A DNA stretch of 64,000 nt from Blattamonas nauphoetae. Lineage: Eukaryota; Preaxostyla; Oxymonadida. Under the pieces are notes generated by a model that saw only the letters and a list, made by a program, of their open reading frames with translations, did no database searches and was not told the origin of the DNA. The DNA is taken from positions 124,001-188,000 of the forward strand of contig JARBJD010000006.1 of assembly GCA_033064195.1 (NCBI GenBank). The letters are read 5' to 3'. Positions 34,718 through 45,078 of the stretch are shown in pieces (position 1 is the stretch's first letter; the number at the start of each line of letters is the position of its first letter). A program made the translations under genes and the position numbers.

Positions 34718-35278
34718 CTATTCAGGATCTGAACCATTCCATCCGAACTGATTGCACAGCTCCGACGAGCGTTCTCGAATGATGGAGCCCAATTTCTGGC
34801 TCGCACTGTCCATCAGTTTCTGCTCCATTCCCTCCTCGAGTCCTTCACTTCGCAGCATCCTCACAAGATCTTGTGTTCGTTCACGCACTTCACCTCCAAT
34901 AACAGTCAAGAGAAATGGAAATATCGAGAACTCGGTCAGGATCCGGGAAACAGCGTAATCATCAGTGACCTCAGAAAGAATTGTTGGAAAAATTAGTGGG
35001 ACTGAAGAGGAGAGAAGAAATTGCATTGTTGGGGTATGACGGACAGCCAGATCGAACAGACGAACGGTGAGATTGCACACGACAACCATTTGAATCCGCG
35101 ATTGTGTTGGGACAATGCATTGAAGAATATATGCCATATATGGACTGGATGGAACAATCATATTTTGTAAAATCGTTTCTCGAAGGACTGGTGCCGATAT
35201 CTTCGCGCCACAGTCATAAAGTTTGCGTATTTCAGTTGGTGTTCCACATTCAGTTGCTTTGTGTAAAAGGGAAATCAT
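34718..35278 (-). pseudogene. C-terminal fragment of a helical-repeat family gene
   Basis: A frame of 186 codons that resembles the second half of the protein at 32757-33830: TPTMQFLLSSSVPL matches the RTMDIILHMPVFL region, and MLRSEGLEEGMEQKL matches MLRMEGIEDVIVAKL. The N-terminal half of the family (CSAFLNWDE onward) is absent, so it is probably a truncated gene copy. It could also be a short diverged gene with its own start at 35278. Confidence 0.45.
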
Positions 35279-35411
35279 TGAGTCATGGAAGTACTCATTT
35301 CCTTCAACTGGACACTTTTGGGGTTGGAGGAAAATCAGCAGTTGCCTTATCCGACCTTCTTTGACGAAGGAGAACCTGATATCGGCTTTTGACCAGACGA
35401 ACCAGTCTGTG

Positions 35412-35556
35412 AGGAAGTGCTGTCTATCTCAGCGCGTCTGTCCCCACTCCAACCACCCTCGCCGTGACATCATCCTCATTTGTGGATGGGAAAGTCATTT
35501 TGGGATCAGGCGGGGCATTCCATCTTTATTCCCCACACTCTCTTTCTCTCATAGAC
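35412..35556 (+). pseudogene. Left part of receptor gene D, cut by the 3-kb element
   Basis: The frame reads beta-helix rungs (SVPTPTTLAVTSSSF, GSGGAFHLYSPHSLSLID) up to the left end of the inserted element. The same style of sequence resumes directly after its right end at 38607 (TISDSVFLRTSSTLRGGA). An in-frame stop lies just upstream of this piece and no N-terminal half is found, so gene D was already 5'-truncated or rearranged. Confidence 0.65.
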
Positions 35557-35598
35557 CCTCCACAAACCCGTTTTTAAATATAAACCCGTTTTTATTCG
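35557..35598. repeat. Left terminal inverted repeat of the 3.05-kb element
   Basis: 42 bases containing two direct copies of AAACCCGTTTTTA-like sequence. It pairs with 38565-38606 in inverted orientation, with mismatches confined to the middle AT run. Confidence 0.75.
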
Positions 35599-36829
35599 AA
35601 AAGAACTTAAAAATCCTAATATCTCAGCAGTGAGTCAAAGTTAGGTGAATTAGAAACGAGTTGCAATATCTAGGTTATCTGCATCTGATTTAAATTGTGT
35701 CGAACTCAATTTCAAATAAAGGGTATCTAATTTCAACTCCCCCTCTCTCTCAGAATATAAGATCGTCGATGTCTAATTTCCCGTCTACCACCTCTTCTCC
35801 ATCACCACCACTATTTTTTCAGAAGATTACCACATCTTTCGACAAGCTCATCAACCACCAACACAAAAGTCAATGATCAATTCGTTCTCCGGAGATCTAA
35901 TTGAGAATTTGGAGGAACAAACATCACAAGACGATTAAAAGTCATCCATTGTTCGATGTTTGTCCATGAATGAAGAGAATATCACACGAACCGTGACACA
36001 ACCAATTCGTGTTGTAAACTTGCTTTATCACCATTCAGATCATGTTGGACACTCTTTTACATGATTTAACACATGTTGCCGAGTCAATGAATCCTATACA
36101 AAGAACTCTGGCCAGCCCACCTTTGCCCGTGGGGGCGTCATCTGGCCTTGTGCGACTGGTGATGCGCGGGACTGATGAGGTACAGCGACATGGACAACGC
36201 GCTCGAGATGATCTCCAACGCCGCCGAGTACGACTTCATGGCCACCTCCCAGACAGCCAGTCAGTGAGGCACACAATCGACGTCGCGAAGGAGTTCTCGG
36301 AGAAGACGCTCATACGCACCTTCACACAAGTCGTCGCGGCACTCCTTCTCTTGCAGGGTCTCTCACCACCGAGCTCGCCCGCCGGCAGGTCCAGGAATCC
36401 ATCTCATCAGAACCCTTGTGATCCAGCCTCAGGCCCACCAGAAAGCGAGGTCACCAAAGATATCACCCCATTTCATCCACCTCAGGGTGTTTTTCAGATG
36501 ACCAGCGAGTCGACAAGAGCAACAGTTGCAACTCTCCCTCCGATCCCAAAGCGAGCTATGCTTCCCCTCACCCTGCTCCACCCACCCACCAATTGCTCCT
36601 CGCGGGAAGCAGGACGAGCCAGAGCGGAAGGAAGAGGACAAGAAGGATGATTCTGACAACAGCGACTTGATTGAACTGGACCCAAAACCCAAACAGGAAA
36701 ACACAACTCGTCCGGCTGATCTGACACGACACACCCCGCCAACAACGTCTTCAGATGCACATGTCGCAACGAGGGCAGTTCACATGAGCACCAACAACAG
36801 CCGAAGAGCACCGTCTCTCTCCAAATGAA

Positions 36830-38163
36830 TTGGACAGTGATGCCGAACAGCAGATTGGAGTGGTCAAGCAGAAGGATGGCAGTGTCGACTCATCTCTGAA
36901 ACAGGAATTAGAACAACTCGTCGACACATCCGCATCTTCTGCATCGAATGCAGATCTGTTGCGAATAATCGATTCTTTGAAAGCAACACTCGTCGAAGTA
37001 GAACGACAGCGCTCGGCTGACAAGGCGAAGTATGAAAAGAACTACGAACAATAGGTTCAGTCTCGGCTGAGGAACACTCCGAACTGACTCGTCTCACAGA
37101 GGAGAACGCTCGACTGACCGAAACAATGTCAGAGTTCCAAGTTCGAGGCAGCTTCGCTGGCCACAGACAAAAACACGCCGGAAAAGAGTTTGGAGTAGAC
37201 GAGGCAGAAGATGGAGATGGAGCGGGAGAACAACACGCGGTTGGAGGAGACGAAGAGGGAGGTGGATGAGTGGATTGGGATGAACAAAGAGAAGAGCCAT
37301 TCCATCGAGACACTCCACACGAACATTGATCAGCTCACGACTGAGCGAGACACACTCAAAGCCAACCTGACCGCAACAAACCAGTCACTCGACGAATCCA
37401 ACCAGCGGTGTGCATCTCATCTCATTCATCGTCTTTGCTCATCGTTCTTTCATGCCCTTCTCTCCTCAATCATTCTCCTTTCTGTTTTCCTTTCTTCCCT
37501 TCAGCATCGACACCCTCTCCTTCGAGGTCTCTTCCCTCCTTGCCCAAAACGCAGAACTGGAGCACCTTCTCTCCAAAGACTGGCTCATCACGACCGACAA
37601 GCAGACAGAATGTATTGGAGTGAGCGAGTCAGCTGCACAACTCTCCTCAATCGAGAAATTCAAGCCTGCCAGCGTCACTTCACACCAACCGCACTACTTG
37701 GACGACATCGGCGACAAGATCGGATCGTATATGATGCACTTCACTGAGAGTGACATGAGAAAGGTGAGAGAGTACTCCTACGCGCTGGAGAAGGGTGAGG
37801 AAGTGAACAAGACACAGTTGCGGCGGACCCGAAGCGATCTGCAGTCCCAAACGACAATCCAGCCACTCCAAGTTCCCACTCTTGCTTAGCCAGCCAAAAC
37901 GAAGAGGGGGAAAGAAGCTGTCACTCGCACCTCTCTCGCCCGCCAAGCACGTGCCCAGCATGACCCCTCGCAAACAACGATCGAAGCGGAACATGCAGCC
38001 GGTGACAGAACACGACGTGGAGAAGCAGCAGAAGGAGATGGAGCGGAGAGTGGTCGAGCAGGCTCGCAAGTTCAACAAATACATTTCCAGCCAAGTCGGC
38101 ACCGTCGCTTCGCTCACCGCCGCCAACGAGAACACGGATGGGCAGAAGAGCGTTCTCGACTAG
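36830..38163 (+). pseudogene. Captured coiled-coil gene pieces inside the 3.05-kb element
   Basis: Coiled-coil text appears in successive frames. SLKQELEQLVDTSA occurs in 36830-37054. ENNTRLEETKREVDEWIG and ERDTLKANLTATNQSL occur in 37210-37407. A 97-nt GT-AG intron (37408-37504) is followed by NAELEHLLSKDWLI and a frame to 37889. A last stretch (37882-38163) reads EKQQKEMERRVVEQARKF. Stops and frame changes separate the pieces. A kept intron points to capture at the DNA level. The parent gene is not identified; it was a coiled-coil protein. Confidence 0.5.
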
Positions 38164-38564
38164 ATGTGAAGGATCAGCGAATGCTTCGAAACGTTCAAAA
38201 TGAAGGAATACTTCATCGAGAATGTGGTTTGTGTTTCTTCTCCTCTTCTCATCGTTATTGCTCTTCTGCCATCTTTCTTCACTCCTCTCTCTTCATTGTC
38301 TCTCTCTGCCTCTTCAGGATCTCGTCGTCCTGTCCTTCTGTGTCTTCTTCTCGTTCTGACAACAGATCGAGACTGAGACACGGTCATCCCCTGTGGACAC
38401 GCGCTCTTCAGCCATCTTACATCCTCACTACCCATTCTTTAGATCCATTCTCATTTCATCAATCAATATCAAGTGCAATTTCTCTCTCAATACCATCACC
38501 AATGCATTTCTAGGAATATATAAGATGACTTTTTTCCACTATAGTTCGAATTCTGGGTCTAGGT

Positions 38565-38606
38565 GAATAAAAACGGGTTTATATATTTTTGACGGGTTTG
38601 TGGAGG
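38565..38606. repeat. Right terminal inverted repeat of the 3.05-kb element
   Basis: Inverted partner of 35557-35598, ending GGGTTTGTGGAGG directly before the resumed receptor reading frame. Confidence 0.75.
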
Positions 38607-41600
38607 CACTATCAGCGATTCCGTGTTCCTCCGTACTTCGTCCACCCTCCGTGGAGGAGCTCTCTATCTCGACACTTGGAATCATGGTTCTTCAGGCACT
38701 GCCATCTCCAATTGTCTTTTCAGGGAATGTGAATCGAGCCCCGACTCGTCGGCTGCGATGCACGGAGGAGGGGCGATCCACTTTCACAACTGTCCAAGTA
38801 TCAAATTGGATTCAATCTTCTTCCGCGATAATGTCGCAGTCAGCGGGAATGGATACGATCTCTACTTCAACGCGACCGTCCCACCAATCACGACACAGAC
38901 CATGTCCAACTGTTTCTCGACCACAACTCCCGCGGAGAAAAGGTTCTATCCGGTAACCCTTCAGCAGACAGTGTTCCTTCCGACGCCGACAAACACAAGA
39001 ACTCTTTCTGTGTTTGAGACATTGTCTGCTGCCGAAGATTCTGCTTCTATTTCTGTGCGGTCGGACTTGCCAGTCACGGGTAAGTTGCTCCTCCTCGTGG
39101 ACAACACAGGCGGATCACGCCAACCAGAAGTGGGACAGGTGCCGTTGATCGGGCGGGTTTTGGTGTTCACACTGGTCTCTTCGGACGTTGCCCAATGCAC
39201 TGTGAACACTGGTGAATCAGGACTGTTGCAAGACCCTCTCGAGGATTACAGTGTTGTTGAAGCATCCCTAACTGGCTATTTGATAATAATCCCGACGATT
39301 CAAACGATCACCGCCCCGACATATGATGGAATGATGAAAACAGCACAACTCGAGGTTAGAGGAAATGAACTCGAGGGCACGATCGCACTTACATTCTCGG
39401 TGAATGGAACAGCAGAGAACTTTGTTGCGAGAGTGACGTTCACAGAATCAGTTGGTACATTGGAAGGAACCCTGTTTGATGCCGACACTCCAACCAACGT
39501 GAATCTCAAGTTCAACACTAAATACACTCTCACCTCTGCACATCAGGGAAGCAACCCCGTTCTGTTCTGGTCTGACTTATCATTCACCATTGAAGCAGAA
39601 CCATCTCGCCTTGTGTTAACATCATCACAGGTGAATGCTGGTGAAAATGGAACGACGCTGACACTGACATCTCGTTGTCTGTCGATCGGGTTGGAATACA
39701 CGATTCTGGTTGTTGGAACGCCCACGGTGTCATCAGGATCGAATGAGAAGCACACAACAACGCTGACGATGACCGCGACATCAGCGACATCGAACACACT
39801 CTCGGTATCACTTTATCCGTTCCCTGGTGATCTTCTGTATGGATACACGTACTCAGTTGACGAGATGAAAAGAACGAATGATTCGCCATCTGTGCTGATC
39901 GAGAAATCGACATGTGTCTTTTCAACACCGACAGAACCAGAACGGCTTGTAAGTGTTTCATCTTCCTCATCCTTTTCTGATCCTCAAAAATCGACGTTGT
40001 CGCTGTCCTTCGCTTCAAGAGCTCTTCTCGCCAACACCCAATACACAATCACTTACAGATCCACCGCGATCTTTTCAATCCCAAGTCACACAAAAACGAT
40101 TACCATCACAACTGAGAACGATGGATCCATCGCTTCGCTTGATCATTCTCTGTATCCAATCAAAGAAGGATCAAGTAGAGGAGAACAGCTCGAGTTTGGT
40201 CTGACGTACACCGTTGTCTCGTTCGAGCGAGGAAACACATCACTTCTCTTCGACGCTGAATCACACTCATTTTCCATCCCTGCCGAACCATCCCGAATCG
40301 AACGAGCATCTCCATCTCTCAACAGTCGGGATCGAATCCTGTCGATCCAACTTGAAGGGAGAGCACTTCCCGCTGGAGAGTGTACGATGTCATTTGTTGA
40401 TTCTCTCGGATCGACACAGAATCTGTCTCACACTTTCGAACCGGGCTCTCCGCTCATGTTTTCTTGTGCGATCGATGGATTCGCTGGCTCAGCAATTGAA
40501 TTTGGGTCGACATACACGATCTCAACGGTTGAACTGAACGGATTGGAGATCGTCATAAACGCGAAAACACAATTCACTGTTCCATCTCCTTCAGTCTTCT
40601 CATCAGCGGAACTGACTTTTCACAACTCCCTCTCGACATCCTGCGTGTTGACAGTGACTGGTTCCAACTTTGTTCCCGATGAAGACTTTGTTGTTTCCCT
40701 CACTCCAACCTGCACCATCCCAATCAGATTCTCCACACCATCGTCGGGAAGAACAGGTGCGATGGGAGTTGGATGGATTGGTTCTCTGCGATTCGGGGAA
40801 GAATACAGAATCACTTCGATTGAGTCTGATTCTGGTCGGGATGTGGTCGTGATGTCAGAACCATTTGTCCTTCCTCCTCTCCAACGACCATTCGAAGTGA
40901 TCTTGAGTGTCGATTCATCGTCATCTGATTCGTCGTTGTTTTGTGGTCTTCCGACAGATCCTTGCTCGTCGCTGGATGTTGGATGGGAGATTATTCGAAA
41001 GGGAAGACACGACAGATCGTCTCTTCGGGTCATCGACTCGGCAGCTTTGTCATCGTCGATGTCGGTTCCGAAGGGAAGTCATGTGATGGTATCAAATGGC
41101 ACATCAATCAAATCGACATTTCATGTTCCGTCTCATGCAGCATCTGTGAGTGGAGAAGGCCTGATTTCTGTGTCGTCAGCGTTCTTCGATTTGTTGAATC
41201 TTCATGTTTTGATTGAGCACCACTCGCCCACATTCTGTCTTCTTCTCTGCGTGGACTCAACGATCGAACTGGACAACATCCAACTCTCTGTGTCTCAATC
41301 AACACCAGTTGGCAACCACGATGCGTTCGAATGTCGATGGGAACATGGAGCGATCCAGCTGAGGAACTGTTCAACAGAAATCTCGAACTCAAAGCTGACT
41401 CATCTCTCGCAGGGAGCCATTCAAATGTCGCATGGACATCTGTCAATTGATTTGTGTTCATTTCACGACAACTCTCCCAATCACGCAGACTTCCCTTCAC
41501 TTCGTCGCAATGTTCGCTGCTCGGAAGGAGGAGTGGTGGAAGTTGGGAGTTTGGCCGGATGCGATGGCTTTGAAGGCTCGCCTGGTTGGTTCTGGATGGA

Positions 41601-43032
41601 CGACTGTTCGCTGGCAGGAAGTGGACTGCTCCAAGAATCAGCATTGTTCGTTCCATCTCTCTCATCTCAATCGACAGCCATGTTGGAAAAGAAATCGAAG
41701 CGATTTGAGATTTCGATTGTTGGAACGACGTTAATCCCGTGTGGTCTCTCGCTGGATGTGTTTGAGATTTTGAAAGATGGAAAAGAGGGAAACACGACTC
41801 AAATCCCTCTCACATTGGAATCCACATCCTCATTTGTCGAAACCAAGCTGACGATTGTCGTTTCTGAGAGTGATCTCTCAACTCTCTCGTCGAAATTGGA
41901 GTGGAAAGGCAGGCTGCTCTTCGGGAAGAATCAGACAACCGAATCATTTGTCATTCAACCATCGTCCTCCGACAGAATCTCACAAGCGATCAAAAACAAC
42001 ATGAAATGGTGGATCCCGCTGGTTGCCGGACTCACAGTCGCTCTCATTCTTGTCATCGTTGTGATTGGATGCATTCGGAGAAGACACCTGAAGACAAAGA
42101 AAGATGACATTCAGACACAGGAATTCGATGATATCGACGAGAAACAAGAACTTGATCTTGAGAATGAGCAACAGCGTGTCGTCACAGGTTCAACGGAAGA
42201 CAACACTCACCTCGATCCTTCCCAACAATACACGAGGACAGAAGGAGGATTCTCTGATGGAGTCGCTGAGGACAGACCGCAAATGGAGTTGTGCCTGGTG
42301 TGTACTGAGCCGTTCAACACAGTGTATGTGGAGAAGAAGCCGACCCTCTTCCATATTCTCCATGAACAGAAACAGCCCATCGTGAATCGACGAGTGGCTG
42401 AGATTCAGTTGTCGAAAGGAGTGGAGTACGTTTCGAAGGCATTCCCTGGTTGCTCTTTGATGTCCACTCTCACATCACATCTGGTGTGTGTCGGTGAAGA
42501 TGGGACGATGATCCTTCGAATGAAGAACAGTTCACTGGACGACATGGAAGATCACCCACAACTGTACGACAATTCTACTGTTCCTTTCGATGCACACAAT
42601 GAATTCATGTCTCAACACGAGCCTTCGGTCGTTCCTTTGCTGTCTGATCAAGCTGACGAGTCTCCTCTCCCAGGAATGCCTCTCACAGCGGATGATGGGA
42701 AAAGGTGGCAAGCACCCGAAGAAGGAAAAGCAGACCAGCAGTCTGACGAACGCCGTGCGGCAGTTTTTAGGCTTGGCCTCGTCTTGTTTGAAATGGAGAC
42801 TGGTTCTGTGCCCTTCGGGGAGAACGATGCTGTGAACGCGCATCGGAATCTTGAAATCGGAATTCTTCCGAAAATGGAGGATGTGATGGGCGAGGAAATG
42901 CGGAGTCTGATTGCCTCGTGTTTATCAGTGGATCCGAGTCAGCGTCCGACGCTTTCATCCATCATCTCCACACTTAGCGAACTGAAGGAACCAGAACAGG
43001 AAGAACAGAAGGTCGATCCTGCTGTCTTTTGA
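38607..43032 (+). pseudogene. Receptor gene D, 5'-truncated and interrupted
   Basis: One open frame of about 1470 codons without signal peptide. Order: end of a beta-helix (GGALYLDTW, AISNCLFRECESS), Ig-like repeats with boundary motifs EAEPSRL, TEPERL and PAEPSRI spaced about 100-117 residues, a second beta-helix, and a membrane span at about residues 1128-1152 of this frame (WWIPLVAGLTVALILVIVV). A pseudokinase follows, with WQAPEE in place of the APE region and VFRLGLVLFEMETG. VAIK, HRD and DFG are not seen. It is clearly more distant from A-C than they are from one another. The long intact frame shows that the insertion is not very old, or that a shorter product is still made from within. 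Confidence 0.7.
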
Positions 43033-43254
43033 TGTCTGCTCGTCTTTTTTCTGTCGCACTCTTTATTCGTTCCACTCATCGCACTCTTTCTTCGGTTTTC
43101 ATGACACACTCTTGCTTCGTTTCTACCGTTTCCATTTCATTCACATTTTGTCACCTCATTCAGTCTGTACAACCAATCGGATATGAATCCGTCCTTTTTC
43201 AGTCTTCACTTTGTATCAAGAACGGTTCATCTCTCTCAAAAGTATCTTTTTCTA

Positions 43255-44268
43255 TAGGGGGTGTACTAATTATGTCCCCTCAGGTTTTCTACATATACAG
43301 TGAGTGAAGATGGAAAACAAGACCAGGCAGGAGCTTACACCGAGCCAGCGGACAGACTAAAGTTCGAATTTTACTTCAATATTGCTTTATTCACGAAAAT
43401 CTATCTTTTTCATGTCTCCTCCTGCTTTGTTTTCACAGATTCACTCATTGATTGATGAAAAGAATGAGAGAACTGGTTTAATGAGATGACTTCAGCATGA
43501 ATTCTCGAACTTTGTGTGAATATCATCTTGGTTGGAGAGAACCGGAGGATCCTTGACAATCATGACAGGACAACATGACAGATGTCTATCGTCCAATACA
43601 TTCTAAAAAGTGAGGTTAAAACAAGGAAAGTTTGTCATTCTTCATCAGAGAGTCGATTCAAATCTGATCTCGTTCACTTTCCAGAGTGATTCTCACAAGA
43701 CTTCGATTCTGATAGTACTGTGTTGAAGTTTAAAGAATGAGATGGAATTTCTGGAAAAACGTGAAACTTCACACGTTTCCTCAAATGTAACTTTTTGCAT
43801 TCTTGGTTAGAGTTTTGCCGTGTGAAATCAAAAAGAGTGCCAGAGACTGCGATCAAAGGTCCTTTTCTTCTAATTCATAACTTCACCTATTTTTAAAGAG
43901 GATAAAATAGGTGATTCATAGAGTCAAATGAGTTGAACAAACATTCGAGTGATGTCAGAACGAAATCCACTGTTTCGACCAGATCAGCGAATCTATCTGA
44001 CTTTTTTGCATGTTTAGAGCAAAAATCAAGAGAAAAAGGTGATAATCACTCCAATTAGAAGTTTGACACAGTTATCGTTTCACATAGAATGAAAAATCAG
44101 TGAATCATTTTGAGATTTGTGCGATTTGAGTGACTTAATGAATACGATATTGAAAATCTTTGCTTAAAATATGAATTGACTCAGTGTAAGACTCTTGACA
44201 AAAAATTAACTCAATTGACCTGGTCGACAGTGAGAAAACTCGAGGGGACATACTTAGTAAACCCCCTA
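43255..44268. mobile_element. 1.0-kb Tc1/mariner-like non-autonomous element
   Basis: The ends are inverted copies over about 35 bases: TAGGGGGTGTACTAATTATG at the left and the complement of TAGGGGGTTTACTAAGTATG at the right, each followed by TCCCCTC. TA lies outside both ends (43253-43254 and 44269-44270), which is the target duplication of the Tc1/mariner superfamily. The interior is AT-rich with no transposase frame. Family assignment rests on the TA and on end structure only. Confidence 0.7.
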
Positions 44269-44728
44269 TAACTTTTCACTCTTTTCTATCACTTCGCTTC
44301 GTGAGGACCAACTGATCTCCTCATCTTCATCTTCATCGAATCCAGCTTGCTTTTCCCACAACCCCATTCCTCATTCTCTTTCCATCTGCAGTTTAACGAT
44401 AAGTTAAGGTGATACCGAGTCGACGACATATTCAGCAAACCCAAGGTTAAGCCCCATTTGTCAATCCACCACAATGAATGTGATTGGGGAAGGAACATGC
44501 AATGAATCTCAGTTGGTGTGAGAGGAGAATAACAAATCCCACAACATAAGAAGAAGACATGCAAGTGAGGTTGTGGTATCTGCAATGCTGTTGTGTCTCA
44601 TCTGGGCTGGAGTTGGAGGAAATGACATGGGTGATTCTTCCCAATTGTGACTCTAAACAAGTTTTCTCTAATCCAATCACCTTCTGCCTCATCGAGAGTA
44701 CTTTCCTCTTATCGACAGCACATTTCAC
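44269..44728 (-). CDS. Possible small multi-exon gene next to the mariner-like element
   Basis: The minus strand opens MKCAVDKRKVLSMRQKVIGL at 44728, which looks like a coiled-coil start. A downstream frame (QAGFDEDEDEEISWSS) would stop on a TAG that includes bases of the element's right end. Intron choice between these parts is ambiguous (one candidate is GTTTAGAG...CTCCAG, 52 nt). It may be a real small gene whose 3' end was altered by the insertion, or chance. Confidence 0.25.
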
Positions 44729-45078
44729 ACAATAATGTTATTAAAACTGTTCTCATTAATTTATTCGAGTAAAATCTTCATAATTGGCAAATCTCTTCAA
44801 AGAGACACGACTTCATCGCAGATAACCAATTCCAACGATCTCAATTATTCTCATCTTTTCGGAGATGTCTGGGACAGATTCATTCCATGAAACAATATGA
44901 TAGAATCAGTCAAAATCGTGTCATTCTCTTTTTTCGGAGACATTTCTCACTCTGATAGAAAAGTAATGGGGATTGTGTTATTTTTTCCTGTCGAATTTCG
45001 GCGTTTCAACTGAGAAAGTGGGATAAAATTGCAGTAGATTGAAACCGAGTTGATGAAACGTAGTGTTCGGTTCGTTTC
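44729..45078. other. AT-rich intergenic region
   Basis: 350 bases upstream of the gene starting at 45079, with no reading frame, repeat or RNA gene recognised. It is probably promoter sequence. Confidence 0.4.

Larger units (their letters stand above)
35557..38606. mobile_element. 3.05-kb element with 42-bp inverted ends inserted in gene D
   Basis: The left end (35557-35598) and right end (38565-38606) are imperfect inverted copies starting CCTCCACAAACCCG and ending in a second AAACCCGTTTTTATTC. The ends are AT-rich inside. No transposase is recognised, so it is non-autonomous. No clear target duplication is seen: the flanks are ATAGAC and CACTATC. The interior carries coding-like sequence with an intron, apparently captured from host genes. 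Its class is not assigned. Confidence 0.7.

Noticed and set aside
35557-38606. Polinton or other virus-like element
   Set aside because: It is only 3 kb and no polymerase, integrase or capsid gene is visible; content is coiled-coil and low-complexity coding sequence.
39584-40048. Minus-strand frames opposite gene D
   Set aside because: Antisense to the long Ig-like repeat region; no independent support.
44289-44585. 98-codon minus-strand frame as a full gene
   Set aside because: Competing frames and candidate introns overlap it; kept only as part of a low-confidence small gene.
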